Below, in pieces: positions 30,955 through 41,207 of a DNA stretch of 64,000 nucleotides. Origin of the DNA: Leptidea sinapis (lineage: Eukaryota > Arthropoda > Insecta > Lepidoptera > Pieridae); the NCBI RefSeq assembly GCF_905404315.1, contig NC_066272.1, positions 8,060,001-8,124,000 of the forward strand, in the 5' to 3' direction. The notes below the pieces were generated by a model, which worked only from the letters and a program-made list of their open reading frames with translations, was not told the DNA's origin and did not search any database. Every line of letters starts with the position of its first letter. Within the stretch, counting starts at the first letter, position 1. Made by a program: the position numbers and the translations under genes.

Positions 30955-33900
30955 TAAAACTGAATCATCACTATAAAGATCATTTGCCCTATATCGAGAT
31001 ACCTGAATATAAAGGTAAGTTTTTAATAGATACAGGAGCCTCGCGATCGATGATATCACCCGACGCTATAATCGGTACAATTTTTGAACATTGTATAGAT
31101 CATGAACCTTTTGAAGTTAAAACTGCGCATGGTGTTACTAGACATGACTTAGTAGCTCACCTTCCATTACCACCGGTTTTTAATAATGAATTATTCCACA
31201 AATTTCTAATCTTTGACTTTGATCCTAAATATAAAGGTCTAATAGGGCTAGATTTGCTTAAGGTCTTATGCAGTAATATAGATATAAAAAATAAAGTATT
31301 ATGTACGTCAAGCGCAACTATACCTATTAATTTCGATTACCCAAAAAGAAATATTAGTATTGAACCAAGATGTCAAAAATTAATAAAGGTTAAAACAAAT
31401 TATGTAGACGGCCAATATTTGCACGAAGATTACTTTTGGAATAATGGTGTAATTTCTCCTGCTGCAATTATTAAAGTAGAGAATGGTTATTTTCGGACGT
31501 CTGTACTAAATTTCAATACTGAAAAAGGATTTATAAAATCAACAGCTCCGTTCGTGTTAGAGCCTTATTATAATAATAGTACGGAAACTTCTTGTGAGCT
31601 TCATTCAATTACTACTAGATCAGAGATAGATAGAGAACTTTGCAAAAACTTAGAGAAAATTAGAACACATCACATGAACGAAGAGGAAAAGCGAGAAATA
31701 TCACGTTTATGTTATCAGTACAGGGAATTATTTCACTCTGAAAATATTCCATTAACATTTAACCATTCAGTGAAGCATAAACTTAGGCTTACGGATGAAA
31801 CACCTGTATATGTTAGAAGTTATAGGCAGTCTCCGCAACAACGCCAAGAGATTCGTAATCAAATAGATAATCTCCTTAAACAAGGAATAATTAGAGAAAG
31901 CATTTCTCCATGGTCATGTCCTGTGCATATTGTACCAAAAAAACCAGATGCATCAGGAAAAATAAAATGGAGGCTTGTAATAGATTATAGAAGACTCAAT
32001 GACCGTATAATTGAAGATAAATATCCACTTCCAAATATTTATGATATTTTAGATAGGGTAGGTAGAGCACAATATTTCACAACGCTTGATTTAGCTAGCG
32101 GATACCATCAGGTGGAAATGGACCCGAGTGACGTAGAAAAAACAGCATTTTCAACAGAAAGAGGTCATTATGAGTTCCTTAGGATGCCATTCGGTTTAAA
32201 GAATGCGCCTAGTACTTTTCAGCGTCTTATGGACCATATTTTACGAGGTGTAGAAAATGTATTTACTTACCTCGATGACGTAATTATAATTTCTACATCA
32301 TTACAAGAACACATACATAAGCTAACACAGGTTTTTGAACGTTTTAAAATGCATAATCTCAAGATACAGCTAGATAAGTCAGAGTTTCTCCAAAAACAAG
32401 TGACATTTTTAGGCCATGAACTTACAGACCAAGGCTTAAAGCCAAATAGGGACAAAATTAAAGCAGTGCTAGACTTTCCACTTCCAAAAACGCAGAAGGA
32501 AGTCAAATGTTTTCTAGGTTTGGTTGGATACTATCGAAAATTTATAAAAGACTTTGCAAAACTCACGAAACCTATGACCATATGTCTTAAGAAAAATAAT
32601 TCAGTCATTCATTCACCTGAGTTCATCGATGCGTTTAACAAATGTAAACAAATATTAACAAATGCACCTCTATTACAATATCCAAATTTTGATGAACCAT
32701 TTATCCTTACGACAGATGCATCAGAAGTAGCAATTGGTGCAGTACTGTCCCAAGGACGTGTGGGTTCAGATAAACCAGTCGCGTACGCGTCTAGAACTCT
32801 ATCTGAAACGGAAAATAGATATTCTACCATAGAGAAAGAGCTGTTAGCGATCATATGGGCAGTAAAATATTTTAGGCCGTATTTGTATGGTAGGAAGTTT
32901 ACCATATACACCGACCACCGTCCGTTAACTTGGTTAATGTCACTTAAAGATCCAAACTCAAAATTAACACGCTGGCGCTTAAAGTTGGCAGAATATGATT
33001 ATCAAGTAGTTTACAAGAAGGGTCGGCAAAACACTAACGCAGACGCATTGTCAAGGGCAAAAATTTTTCATAATAGTATAGATTCGTTAGCAGTCAACTT
33101 CGATGATAATGATGATGATGAAATAATAAATAGAATATTTGAACATGCACGTAGGGAACAGGCAGGCGAACTGCAAACGGACAACCTTGAAGTAAACGAA
33201 AACGTCACACCATCAATTATAGTCACAGAAGGAGATAATATAACGGTAGCAAATGACCCTGAACAACTAGTATCCACTAATCACACACAGCCAGATAATG
33301 AGAACAGGGGTATACCTATAATATCTGACGCTATAGATAGACAACAAAAACAATTTCATATTAGGTCGACCCCAGGATCAACTTACCGCATAGAAAATAG
33401 GTCAACAAGCTCTAGGCAAGTAATTAAAGATGTGTTTATCCCTGTAAATAATACAGAAGAGGAAATAATTAAATTCTTAAAGGAACATACTGTAGCAGAT
33501 CGAGTATTTCACTGTTTTTTTCATAATGAAGAGTTATACCTTGCATTTTCACGTGTATATACAACAGTATTTAACGACAGAGGTCCAAAATTATTTAAGT
33601 GCACATCACGGGTAACCTTAGTGGAAAATAAAACTGAACAGGAGGATTTAATAAAACAACATCATATAGGAAAAACAATTCATAGGGGAATACAAGAGAC
33701 ATATAAACAACTCCGTAGAAAATATCATTGGCAAAATATGTTACTTAGCATTCAAAAATACATCAATCAATGCGATGTTTGTTTGCGAGCTAAATATGAA
33801 AGAAACCCACTGAGACCACCTTTGGCTTTAACGGACACGCCTACAAAACCTATGGAGCATCTCTTCATGGACTTATACTCCACAGGTGGGGCAACTTTTT

Positions 33901-34730
33901 TAACAGTTATAGATAATTTCTCAAAATTTGCACAAGCCATCAACCTAACTGCATCAAGTAGCGTTCACGTAGCAGATGCACTATTACAAATATTTTCTGT
34001 TTTCGGTTTACCCATGAAAATCACTACAGATTCGGATTCGAAATTTGAAAATGATTTAATAACAGAGATCTTTGCATTACATGATATTAACATACATTTC
34101 ACAACCCCTTACAACCCTAACTCAAATTCTCCCATAGAACGATTCCATTCCACTATTGCTGAAATAATAAGAATTCAGAGAATGACAAATAAAGACGATC
34201 CTATGCCTTTATTAATGAAATATGCACTTATCGCCTATAATAATTCAATTCACTCCAGTACTGGGTATACACCACATGAATTAATGTTTGGACATACAGC
34301 ATCTAGGAATCCACTTGAACTGTATTACCCGAAGGAATTCTATCAAAATTATGTTCTAAAACATAAAAATAACGCAGAAGCTGTACAAGAGTGTGTTACA
34401 GCATACATGTCTAAAAATAAGGAGCAGATAATTAGCAAGAGGAACCAGGCAGCACAAGAAGCGGCTTTCAAGGTAGGTGAAACTGTTTACAAACAGGTGG
34501 CAAAAACGGCGCGAGACGACAAAACGAAGCCTACTTATAAAGGTCCGTATAAAATAATTCACTTGCATCCTAATAATATAGCCGAAATTATTGGTAGTCA
34601 TCCGAATGCCAAATCGATAAGAGTTCATTACAAGCTGCTCAGACGGCCTCATCTTGTTACAGGATCTTCATCTCAAGAGCCTTCATGCTCTACGCAGGAG
34701 CCCTCGTGCTCTACGCATCAGCTGACGTAG
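30912..34730 (+). CDS. pol: Errantivirus Pol: protease, reverse transcriptase, RNase H, integrase
   Basis: The frame is open from 30912, -1 relative to gag, so Pol is probably made by frameshifting. Counting from codon 30984: protease DTGAS at about residue 16, reverse transcriptase with RLVIDYRRLND and YLDD at 429-432, RNase H with a catalytic Asp at about 578 (TTDAS) and TDHRPLTW near 643. Integrase has an HHCC finger (HHIGKTIH...QCDVC, ~893-930) and catalytic D963, D1016, E1052, giving a D,D-35-E spacing. About 1248 codons without a break is full length. The end overlaps the start of env by 46 nt. Antisense frames in this stretch are shadows. Confidence 0.95.
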   Translation, partial: TGFSGWQQHRQPELVKLNHHYKDHLPYIEIPEYKGKFLIDTGASRSMISPDAIIGTIFEHCIDHEPFEVKTAHGVTRHDLVAHLPLPPVFNNELFHKFLIFDFDPKYKGLIGLDLLKVLCSNIDIKNKVLCTSSATIPINFDYPKRNISIEPRCQKLIKVKTNYVDGQYLHEDYFWNNGVISPAAIIKVENGYFRTSVLNFNTEKGFIKSTAPFVLEPYYNNSTETSCELHSITTRSEIDRELCKNLEKIRTHHMNEEEKREISRLCYQYRELFHSENIPLTFNHSVKHKLRLTDETPVYVRSYRQSPQQRQEIRNQIDNLLKQGIIRESISPWSCPVHIVPKKPDASGKIKWRLVIDYRRLNDRIIEDKYPLPNIYDILDRVGRAQYFTTLDLASGYHQVEMDPSDVEKTAFSTERGHYEFLRMPFGLKNAPSTFQRLMDHILRGVENVFTYLDDVIIISTSLQEHIHKLTQVFERFKMHNLKIQLDKSEFLQKQVTFLGHELTDQGLKPNRDKIKAVLDFPLPKTQKEVKCFLGLVGYYRKFIKDFAKLTKPMTICLKKNNSVIHSPEFIDAFNKCKQILTNAPLLQYPNFDEPFILTTDASEVAIGAVLSQGRVGSDKPVAYASRTLSETENRYSTIEKELLAIIWAVKYFRPYLYGRKFTIYTDHRPLTWLMSLKDPNSKLTRWRLKLAEYDYQVVYKKGRQNTNADALSRAKIFHNSIDSLAVNFDDNDDDEIINRIFEHARREQAGELQTDNLEVNENVTPSIIVTEGDNITVANDPEQLVSTNHTQPDNENRGIPIISDAIDRQQKQFHIRSTPGSTYRIENRSTSSRQVIKDVFIPVNNTEEEIIKFLKEHTVADRVFHCFFHNEELYLAFSRVYTTVFNDRGPKLFKCTSRVTLVENKTEQEDLIKQHHIGKTIHRGIQETYKQLRRKYHWQNMLLSIQKYINQCDVCLRAKYERNPLRPPLALTDTPTKPMEHLFMDLYSTGGATFLTVIDNFSKFAQAINLTASSSVHVADALLQIFSVFGLPMKITTDSDSKFENDLITEIFALHDINIHFTTPYNPNSNSPIERFHSTIAEIIRIQRMTNKDDPMPLLMKYALIAYNNSIHSSTGYTPHELMFGHTASRNPLELYYPKEFYQNYVLKHKNNAEAVQECVTAYMSKNKEQIISKRNQAAQEAAFKVGETVYKQVAKTARDDKTKPTYKGPYKIIHLHPNNIAEIIGSHPNAKSIRVHYKLLRRPHLVTGSSSQEPSCSTQEPSCSTHQLT
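34653..34663 (+). promoter_or_regulatory. Candidate env splice acceptor
   Basis: A CTTGTTACAG|G site lies 22 nt before the first env ATG, within the pol frame. Joined to the donor at 29625 it continues in the env frame without a stop (codons from 34664 onward are open). The pyrimidine tract is short, so strength is uncertain. Confidence 0.5.
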
Positions 34731-36388
34731 TTATAGACTCAATAGATAATACAAATGGCATTGTACTTATTAAAGAAGGGCAAGTATTTAAGCAGATCGA
34801 TTCCTTCAGCCTAGTATGTGTATACAATATTACAGCACTTCAATCTTCGTCACTGAAATTACTTTCACTTTTTATGATAACAAAGTCTTTAGAAGTAAAT
34901 ACAGTATCCGGAGATTCGCATAAAACATACAAAGATCAGTTAAATTACACTTTTACTTTGGTAGATAAGAAACTTAGCTTATTTAGATCTTATTCTAATA
35001 ATTATAGAGTTAAACGAGGATTAGTAAACGGGCTTGGCTCAATAGTCAAAGCAATAACTGGAAATTTGGACAATAATGACGCAGAAAAAATAGAACAAGA
35101 AATTAGTTCTATACAGAATACCGTTAATAATATTAAAAACAAGCAACAAAAGTCATTTTTTTTGGCTGAAAATACTATTAAAGAATTTACCTCAGAATTA
35201 GAAAAGATTAATAAGAACCAGTATAAACTAGCCTCGATAGTTAATAATGTTTCTAATAGTTCTAATTTAGTTTATAATCAATTACATTTTCTAGATATAT
35301 ACGTCCAATTAAGTTTTAGTTTACAATTAATTTTAAATAAGCTAATGATATTAGAAAATGCAATTACGTTTGCCCGAATGGAAGTCATGCATCCTAGTAT
35401 AATTAATCCTCATAATTTAATTAATGAATTACTAAGTATCAAGGAAAACTATTTTCTCAACCCAATCTCGGAAATAGGTATACGTACAATAGATGAGATA
35501 GAGAAATCTGTGGTGGTTAAAGCTTATAAAACAATGCACACACTAAATTTTATATTAGAAATCCCCTCGGTTGACCTCCAGATTTATGACCTTATTCACC
35601 TGTACTCCATCCCCGATAAACAAAACCTTACGATAATCCCAAAATCCAAATACCTTGCACTTGGAAGTGAGGGGTACGCTTACCTTGATGACGGATGCCG
35701 GCATATCTCCGAGACTACACTTCTATGCAGCCAACTAAATGAATTGTCTATAAAGAAAAATGAAGACTGCATCATCGCACTGGTGCAACACAAACCTGCC
35801 AGTTGCACACTAGCTAAAATGGTTTTGCGTAGTGGGAAAATTCAGAAGATCAACGACAACAGCTGGATTGTTATTCCAACAACGGAAGAGCTAGTGAGGA
35901 AAATGTGTGATGGAAGGACTCATTACGAAAAAATAAAGGGACCCCAAATCATTACTATTTCAGAAGGATGCGTGATTCAAATAATGAATAGAACACTTCA
36001 AGCTCATAGAAAATTTTTAAATATGAATGAAATTATACCATTGCCACATCAACAAGACTATTCATATAAGTCACCAGCTGATTTCACTTTGCATATCGAG
36101 GATATATCATTAGACAACATCCGTGGTCTTATTAACCAGGCACGAGAGGTGGAAGATCCAGATGAAGTTAATCTGCCCCTCATCATGGCGACTCCGAGTT
36201 GGACTACAGTAATATTATACTTCATAGGCTTCGTGATAATATCCAAAAAGATCTATCAATGGCTTAAGAGCAAGCGGATGAAGCCTAACCCAAGAGCCAG
36301 TGAAGAAGCCAGCGAGGACGCTGGAGGAAGCTGCAAGTTACGCTTCCATCTTGAAGGGGGAGGCGTTACCGGGGCCCCATCGGTGTGA
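34685..36388 (+). CDS. env: Errantivirus envelope glycoprotein (Env)
   Basis: 567 codons from the first internal ATG; the true N-terminus may come from a spliced leader (see 29612 and 34653). The beginning is hydrophobic (LYAGALVLYASA), as in a signal peptide. A basic cleavage site RVKR lies at residues 108-111, followed by a glycine-rich, hydrophobic stretch like a fusion peptide, then a long helical region. A hydrophobic anchor lies at about 505-522, with a short basic tail. This layout matches insect errantivirus Env and the related baculovirus F family. The reading frame ends 24 nt inside the 3' LTR. No internal stop is seen, so it could be expressed. Confidence 0.88.
   Translation: MLYAGALVLYASADVVIDSIDNTNGIVLIKEGQVFKQIDSFSLVCVYNITALQSSSLKLLSLFMITKSLEVNTVSGDSHKTYKDQLNYTFTLVDKKLSLFRSYSNNYRVKRGLVNGLGSIVKAITGNLDNNDAEKIEQEISSIQNTVNNIKNKQQKSFFLAENTIKEFTSELEKINKNQYKLASIVNNVSNSSNLVYNQLHFLDIYVQLSFSLQLILNKLMILENAITFARMEVMHPSIINPHNLINELLSIKENYFLNPISEIGIRTIDEIEKSVVVKAYKTMHTLNFILEIPSVDLQIYDLIHLYSIPDKQNLTIIPKSKYLALGSEGYAYLDDGCRHISETTLLCSQLNELSIKKNEDCIIALVQHKPASCTLAKMVLRSGKIQKINDNSWIVIPTTEELVRKMCDGRTHYEKIKGPQIITISEGCVIQIMNRTLQAHRKFLNMNEIIPLPHQQDYSYKSPADFTLHIEDISLDNIRGLINQAREVEDPDEVNLPLIMATPSWTTVILYFIGFVIISKKIYQWLKSKRMKPNPRASEEASEDAGGSCKLRFHLEGGGVTGAPSV
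36353..36363 (+). promoter_or_regulatory. Polypurine tract
   Basis: GAAGGGGGAGG, one base before the 3' LTR, is the plus-strand priming site. It overlaps the end of env. Confidence 0.85.
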
Positions 36389-36585
36389 AAGAGCTGAGTG
36401 GCAGACTGAACAAGTGAATAGATGCTGACGCTGAACTTCGATTGTCTATAATTTAATATTTTTATAATTCACTTTCGCTCCAGTCTTGTTATAAGTAACA
36501 CGTCATATTTTAATATCATTGTAATTAGTTTTGTGTAATAAATAATAATTTTTAAAAAGACCTTTTATGATCGTCCGAACATAAC
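36365..36585 (+). repeat. 3' LTR of the errantivirus
   Basis: Identical in length (221 bp) and, by eye, at every base to the 5' LTR. The polyadenylation signal is AATAAA at 36537-36542. Confidence 0.92.
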
Positions 36586-37110
36586 TCGGATGAGAAATTT
36601 TTTACTACTGAGCAATATTTTAACAAACAAAATGACCGTATTTATGCTAAAAGCTCTAAGGAAGCTTTTCAATTAGTCGACAGAGTGCAATGTGGGCACT
36701 ATCCGACTTCAGTGTTGGTTTGGTGGGGTATTAGCTATGAACGAGTGACTGAGCTATACTTTTGTGAAAATGGTATCAAAACATCGGCACAAGTGTATCA
36801 AGAAACCATTCTTGAGAAGGTAGTGAAGCCCCTTAGCGACATCATGTTCAATAACCAAGAATAGTTCTTCCAGCACCACCCGGTGCCGGGTCTTAAAGCT
36901 CGGTCTACGCAGTCTTGGTTGGAAACGAACGTTTCGGACTTCATCAGAGCTGAAGATTATGATTAGTTTTAGAGTACGGCTTGCTCTAATGCGCCATGCA
37001 CCATGATAATTCGGAGTCCCTAAAACAATCCGTACGATTGGCAGTGAAGAATTTTCCTATGGAAAGAGTGCGTGCTTCTATTGATAACTGGTAAATCCTC
37101 AATGTTTAAA
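36586..37110 (+). pseudogene. Mariner transposase C-terminal part (broken)
   Basis: It continues the transposase cut at 29240. DEKFFTTEQYFNKQNDRIYA holds the first catalytic Asp, then RVQCGHYPTSVLVWWGISYE and QVYQETILEKVVKPL, then a damaged second catalytic segment in which the Asp is lost. The third-Asp region is partly deleted ('gctgaagattatgattag'). The 3' untranslated part runs to the right TIR at 37240. It cannot encode an active enzyme. Confidence 0.75.
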
Positions 37111-37349
37111 GGACTGTATTGCAGCCAACCACTTCGAGTGAGCTTTAATTTTAAATTTATGTTTCAAAACTAACACACTGTAAAAGTAATGAATGTTACT
37201 TGCAATAGAAATCATTTTTTTTTGTTTCAGTATTTATGGCATGGCTACGTAGAATCCACTGCAATTGCATTATATACAATTATTTGTGGGCTTGCTTTGT
37301 GAGCAATAATTTTGTAATTTGTAGTTATCATGCGTAGGTATGCTATTAC

Positions 37350-37503
37350 ATGGTTCGTCATGCTCACTGAGTGCCATTGCTTGTGACGGCGTCGTGTGCC
37401 GGGTCGTCACCTTCCCTCAAATATGTACGAAGGGAACGATGGCTGGTCCATGCCTCAACTCGTGAACAGCACCCTTGCTGCTTCTGGGGCCAGGTCGACC
37501 TGT
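37350..37503 (+). repeat. Dispersed repeat family C, copy 3
   Basis: 'gttcgtcatgctcactgag', 'gccgggtcgtcaccttccc', 'atggctggtccatgcctcaa' and a divergent end up to 'ggtcgacctg' place it in the same family as 24436, 25133 and 40368. Confidence 0.5.
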
Positions 37504-37649
37504 TATAGTTAATATATCAATGTTTTTGTTGAATGCAATTACTAATTACGACAAGACCATCATGATCACGAAGCATCCTTACAAAAACAATTAATTCAAG
37601 CTCTAAAGGTTGATGTGTCCAATATACGATAATTTATATTTATACAGTT

Positions 37650-37862
37650 TATTCTTTATTACTTTTTATGATATTTATATTTGTTGTAAAATACTCTATT
37701 TGATTGAAAAGAGAGGCCGTTGAGTTTCTTGTATGTTCTTCTCAAGAGCTCTACTTTTTCCGAACATATTTTAGCATTTTAAAAGAAATATTTGTAGTGA
37801 TGCTCCAAAAGCGCTTAGTTCAAGTCTAATTGAATAAAGTTTCTATGACTTTGACTTGACGA
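37650..37862 (+). repeat. LINE 3' end (family F7)
   Basis: A 3' UTR with 'ttgattgaaaagagaggccg', 'gagtttcttgtatgttcttc' and the terminus TTGAATAAAGTTTCTATGACTTTGACTT. It resembles 20220-20362. No coding part. Confidence 0.5.
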
Positions 37863-38984
37863 AATAGCTATATTCGCGGGCGTCGGGCTACTATTTGTAT
37901 CTTATTCTCCAGTCTTTGTTAAATATCACTACGTCATATCAATACCGTACAATAAGCATCAAAGCGAAAACTAATTTGAGATAACCTCTCCACTGCTTCA
38001 GCTAAACTTCGATTTCCATTCATAATTACCCAAAGCCCCGTTAGTTGACGAAGTTATCGTAATATTTTACTTTATCAGCCGCAACACATTCGTACCCGTA
38101 CGGATTGTGGTTTCCAAATATTTGGTCTTTGAACAATTTTCTAAATGGATTATTGAAATAGAAGCTTACATAATATATTTAGTTACTAATTTTATCTACA
38201 CCCATGCTTTAAATCCTCTATTAAAGATTCTGAAACAGTTAGCTTATTGCCAACATTAAAACACCCAATGTTCTAATAACCATTACATCATCCAAATGAG
38301 TGTTGTAATATTATACTGAATTTCATAACAACACTCCTATGTTTTTTTTTCGATCCCTTCATGCGCAAAGAGTTTCAACAGACAGCCACATTCTTATTGC
38401 TCGATGCGTGGTATCTGTATGAATTTCAAAAAAAGAACATTTTCGTTTACGCGCGTTCCACACTACCAGAACTTCGCACGCCGTAAAAAAAAGTAGGTTA
38501 TTCGAATCCCCGCCATTTTTCTTCAATATTTTTATTTTTTTTTGTTTACAAAAAATTAGCGATTCATTTTAAACGCTGCAAAAGAACATTATATTCGAGT
38601 GAATTTTAATTATTGCACTATACAAAATGTAAATAACTACTAAAATAAATAATTGTTTCAATACTTAGTTTATATATATATATAATCAGTAATGAATGAT
38701 ATTAGGTTACTACTAGGACTGGTGTTTTGGTGTTAGCAGTAAGTTAACTGTATCTGAATCTTTAAGAGGATTCATATTCTGGGTGTAGATAAAGTCTTGT
38801 ATGCAACTGTTGATAATTAGGTATTAAAACACTCATGTGATACTATTATCATATTCGTGTTTTAAACCAATATTCGTGTTTAAATACCCCTTATTACACA
38901 ACAGTTGCATAAATAACTATTACGATACTGAAGTTCTGTTTATGAGATTGATATATATTATAATTAAATTAATTTTATATAATA
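37863..38984. other. Unassigned AT-rich DNA
   Basis: A TA dinucleotide run lies near 38670. No gene or shared repeat is recognised. Confidence 0.4.
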
Positions 38985-39410
38985 CTAGCTGACCCAGCAA
39001 ACGTCGTATTGTCATATAACACATTAAAAAAAAAACAATCATTAAAATTTTGATACATTTTATTGTATGCGATTGCCATCTTGCAACCCTTGCAAATATA
39101 TCGGTTTAGTGGATGGAACAGAATAATATAAAAATCACGTTACAAAAATAGTTGTAGATCGTAGAAGGGCGAAAATTTAAATTTGTATGTATTTTTCAAT
39201 GTTGAATCAAATAAATAATAAAAATTGTAAAAAAATTAAAATAAACAAATTTTGGGGTGGACTACCCTTATCACTTAAGGTTTTGAAAAATAGATAGTAG
39301 CCGATTCTCAGAGCTACTGAATATGCATATAAAATTTGGTAAAAATCAGTAAAGCTGTTTTGGAGGAGTAAGGTAACTAACATTGTGACACGAGAATTTT
39401 ATATATAAGA
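38985..39410 (-). mobile_element. Non-autonomous Helitron (ACTAGCTGACCC type)
   Basis: On the minus strand it starts TCTTATATATAAAATTCTCG and ends ...CAGCTAG, inserted exactly between A (38984) and T (39411). The interior contains the inverse of the frequently seen 'aatttggtaaaaatc', 'agtaaagctgtttt' and 'ggaggagtaaggtaact' stretch. Coding capacity is absent. Confidence 0.75.
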
Positions 39411-39540
39411 TTAATAAATTAATATATATTATTAATTACGCGTAACTTTAATTTTATTTGTTTAATTATTTCACTGTTTTTTATTGTTTATTGTTTTTAA
39501 ATTGTTTTTGGTTACAACCACTGATTTTATATTATCTTTA

Positions 39541-39735
39541 AGGCGACGTCACCAAATGGCCCAACGGTAGACCAGCGCTGGTTTTCAAATCAGCAAACAT
39601 GTTGTATTGGGATCACTTTGTGACTTATAGAAAATAGCATTGTTTAGTACGTTTAATTATTTAAGTCTTTTGTATTTAAATATACTGTACTTTCACGTCA
39701 CAAATAAATATTTTTTCTTTTTTTTTTTCATATAT
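39541..39735 (+). repeat. Possible tRNA-like SINE remnant
   Basis: 'aaatggcccaacggtagacc' looks like a degenerate A box, and the following 'agcgctggttttcaaatcagc' could be an anticodon-arm relic. A poly-T/poly-A-like end lies near 39715-39729. The B box is not convincing. Confidence 0.3.
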
Positions 39736-39928
39736 TGGTTGAGTTGATGAGGCATCAAAAAATTAAGATATTTCTTTATTAGCTTTCAAATATTTAAAAT
39801 ATGCATATAATCTATTACAATAAAGTAAATAAAGTCACTTAGTATTAGTATTATTGAATAGTGTTTTGGCAAAGTTATGTACACCCTAAATGTAATAAGA
39901 CTAGTTTGTATATATTAATGGTATATTG

Positions 39929-40198
39929 AGGCATAAAAGGCATTTATTTTCTCAAAATTGATTCCATGAGAATTCTTTTTGATGTCATTTCTAATATTCT
40001 AGATACTACTATCGCTTCGGAAACAAATGGCGCTCTGAGAGAGAAGAAGCGGAGTCTTACACCTCTCTCCCAGCATTATTTTTTTGCGCTCTTTTTAATG
40101 GAATATACAATATTGTACTGTCATTTTTATTACTATAAAATAATGAGTATCTAGTTCCAGGCTGTCCGATCACTTAGATATTCAGTTGTACAGTAGTA
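39929..40198 (-). repeat. LINE 3' UTR (family F4)
   Basis: The minus strand runs from 'ctgaatatctaagtgatcgg' and 'acagcctgg' (the ORF2 end) through the 'ctctcccagcatt' block, as in 51480-51964, to a 'tgcctcaatataccat' end. The plus frame at 39966-40154 is accidental. Confidence 0.65.
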
Positions 40199-40367
40199 GG
40201 ATTTTCTTTTTAGATAAATAAATTTATAATACTAGCTTATTATGAAGACTGTGATGTAGTGTAAAATTTGGGAGAGTATCCGTCCAAATCCATTATGTTT
40301 TGGAAGGGAATCCAGGACACTGGTGTAAGCCTGGTATTTCAAAATAAGAAAAACTTATCGAGGCAGA

Positions 40368-40496
40368 GTTCTTCATGCTCGTTTAAATGTCTCCAGGCGG
40401 GTTGTTCCCCCCAGATTTGGCTGGGGGAGCGACGTTTGTCCATGCAGTATGCTCGTAAATGGGCGCTTCTTGGGGTGACATGATGATCCTTCAATA
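40368..40496 (+). repeat. Dispersed repeat family C, copy 4
   Basis: 'gttcttcatgctcgtttaaa', 'gctgggggagcgacg', 'ccatgcagtatgctcgtaaa' and 'gggcgcttcttggggtgac' belong to family C. Both opposed short frames here come from the repeat. Confidence 0.5.
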
Positions 40497-41207
40497 CGAA
40501 TACCCTTTTATTGAAGATTACAATATTGTTCATTCTTATTTCACCTTACTCGTGTAGTTATTTCATTTATTTAAAATGTCTTGCTGCTGATGCACTCTGT
40601 ACATTTAACTCCAGCCTAGCGCAAACTCTTAGAAAAAAGCGATTCACTCGATTGTATGAAACGTGCAGTCATTGATAGATTGATAGATGACGGCTATAAT
40701 CTTGTTAAAACGGAGATAGCCGAACCTCTTCGTTTTAAATGCAATTGGTCGCTTTTAAACTTAGCCGGATTATACTTCGTTGTCAATCGTATTACTTTTA
40801 TTACTGCTATTTCAAACTTATATTAAATCACTGCACGTTACATACTTAATTAAATTTAAATTTTTGCTTAGGTAGTACCGCCTCTTATTGCGTAGTATTT
40901 ACATCCTCTTTGATTTAACTCAATTGATTTAGTATTTTCTTTGATTAATGCGAGTGTTACACATTTAAATAAAACACTTTTTAAAGGATTAATACGTATG
41001 TAATGTTTTTACATTCTTACCTTTTCAGAGCACGTTTTCAGCACCACTTAAAAACATTTTTGAATAATAGAATTAGTGTTTAATTAAAAATTACGTGAAT
41101 ATATCACACGATTTGGGTCTTAGAAATCACAGTTAGAAATAATCAGTAATAATATATAAATATAATAATAATCTTAATCAGCTGCTCGTAATAAAGGTGA
41201 ACAGAAG
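40497..41207. other. Unassigned AT-rich DNA
   Basis: Nothing is recognised beyond a short GATAGATT duplication near 40674. Confidence 0.4.

Larger units (their letters stand above)
29241..36585 (+). mobile_element. Complete errantivirus-type endogenous LTR retroelement
   Basis: This is a 7345-bp provirus. It has a 221-bp LTR, tRNA primer site, gag, pol, env, polypurine tract and a second 221-bp LTR. The gene order, an Env with a basic cleavage site and a membrane anchor, and an RT-RNase H-integrase Pol place it among gypsy-like insect errantiviruses (Metaviridae), as in TED of moths. LTRs are identical in all 221 positions by my reading, and all three large frames are open, so insertion is recent. 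The flanking mariner shows no 4-bp duplication (AATT before, TCGG after). Confidence 0.92.
28692..37240 (+). mobile_element. Mariner-superfamily element (family MAR, copy 1) split by an errantivirus
   Basis: The left end TGGCCATAACTACTGTTACA and the right end CAGTATTTATGGCA (37228-37241) are short inverted repeats, shared with the copy at 56151-57051. Removing the errantivirus (29241-36585) leaves about 1.2 kb, normal for mariner-type elements. The transposase pieces on both sides belong to one frame family and would be continuous without the retrovirus. No TA duplication could be recognised at the outer ends. Confidence 0.75.

Noticed and set aside
32267..34652. Minus-strand open frames inside pol (32267-32506, 32609-32911, 33068-33277, 34356-34652)
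   Set aside because: They are antisense shadows of a long conserved coding region and contain no domain.
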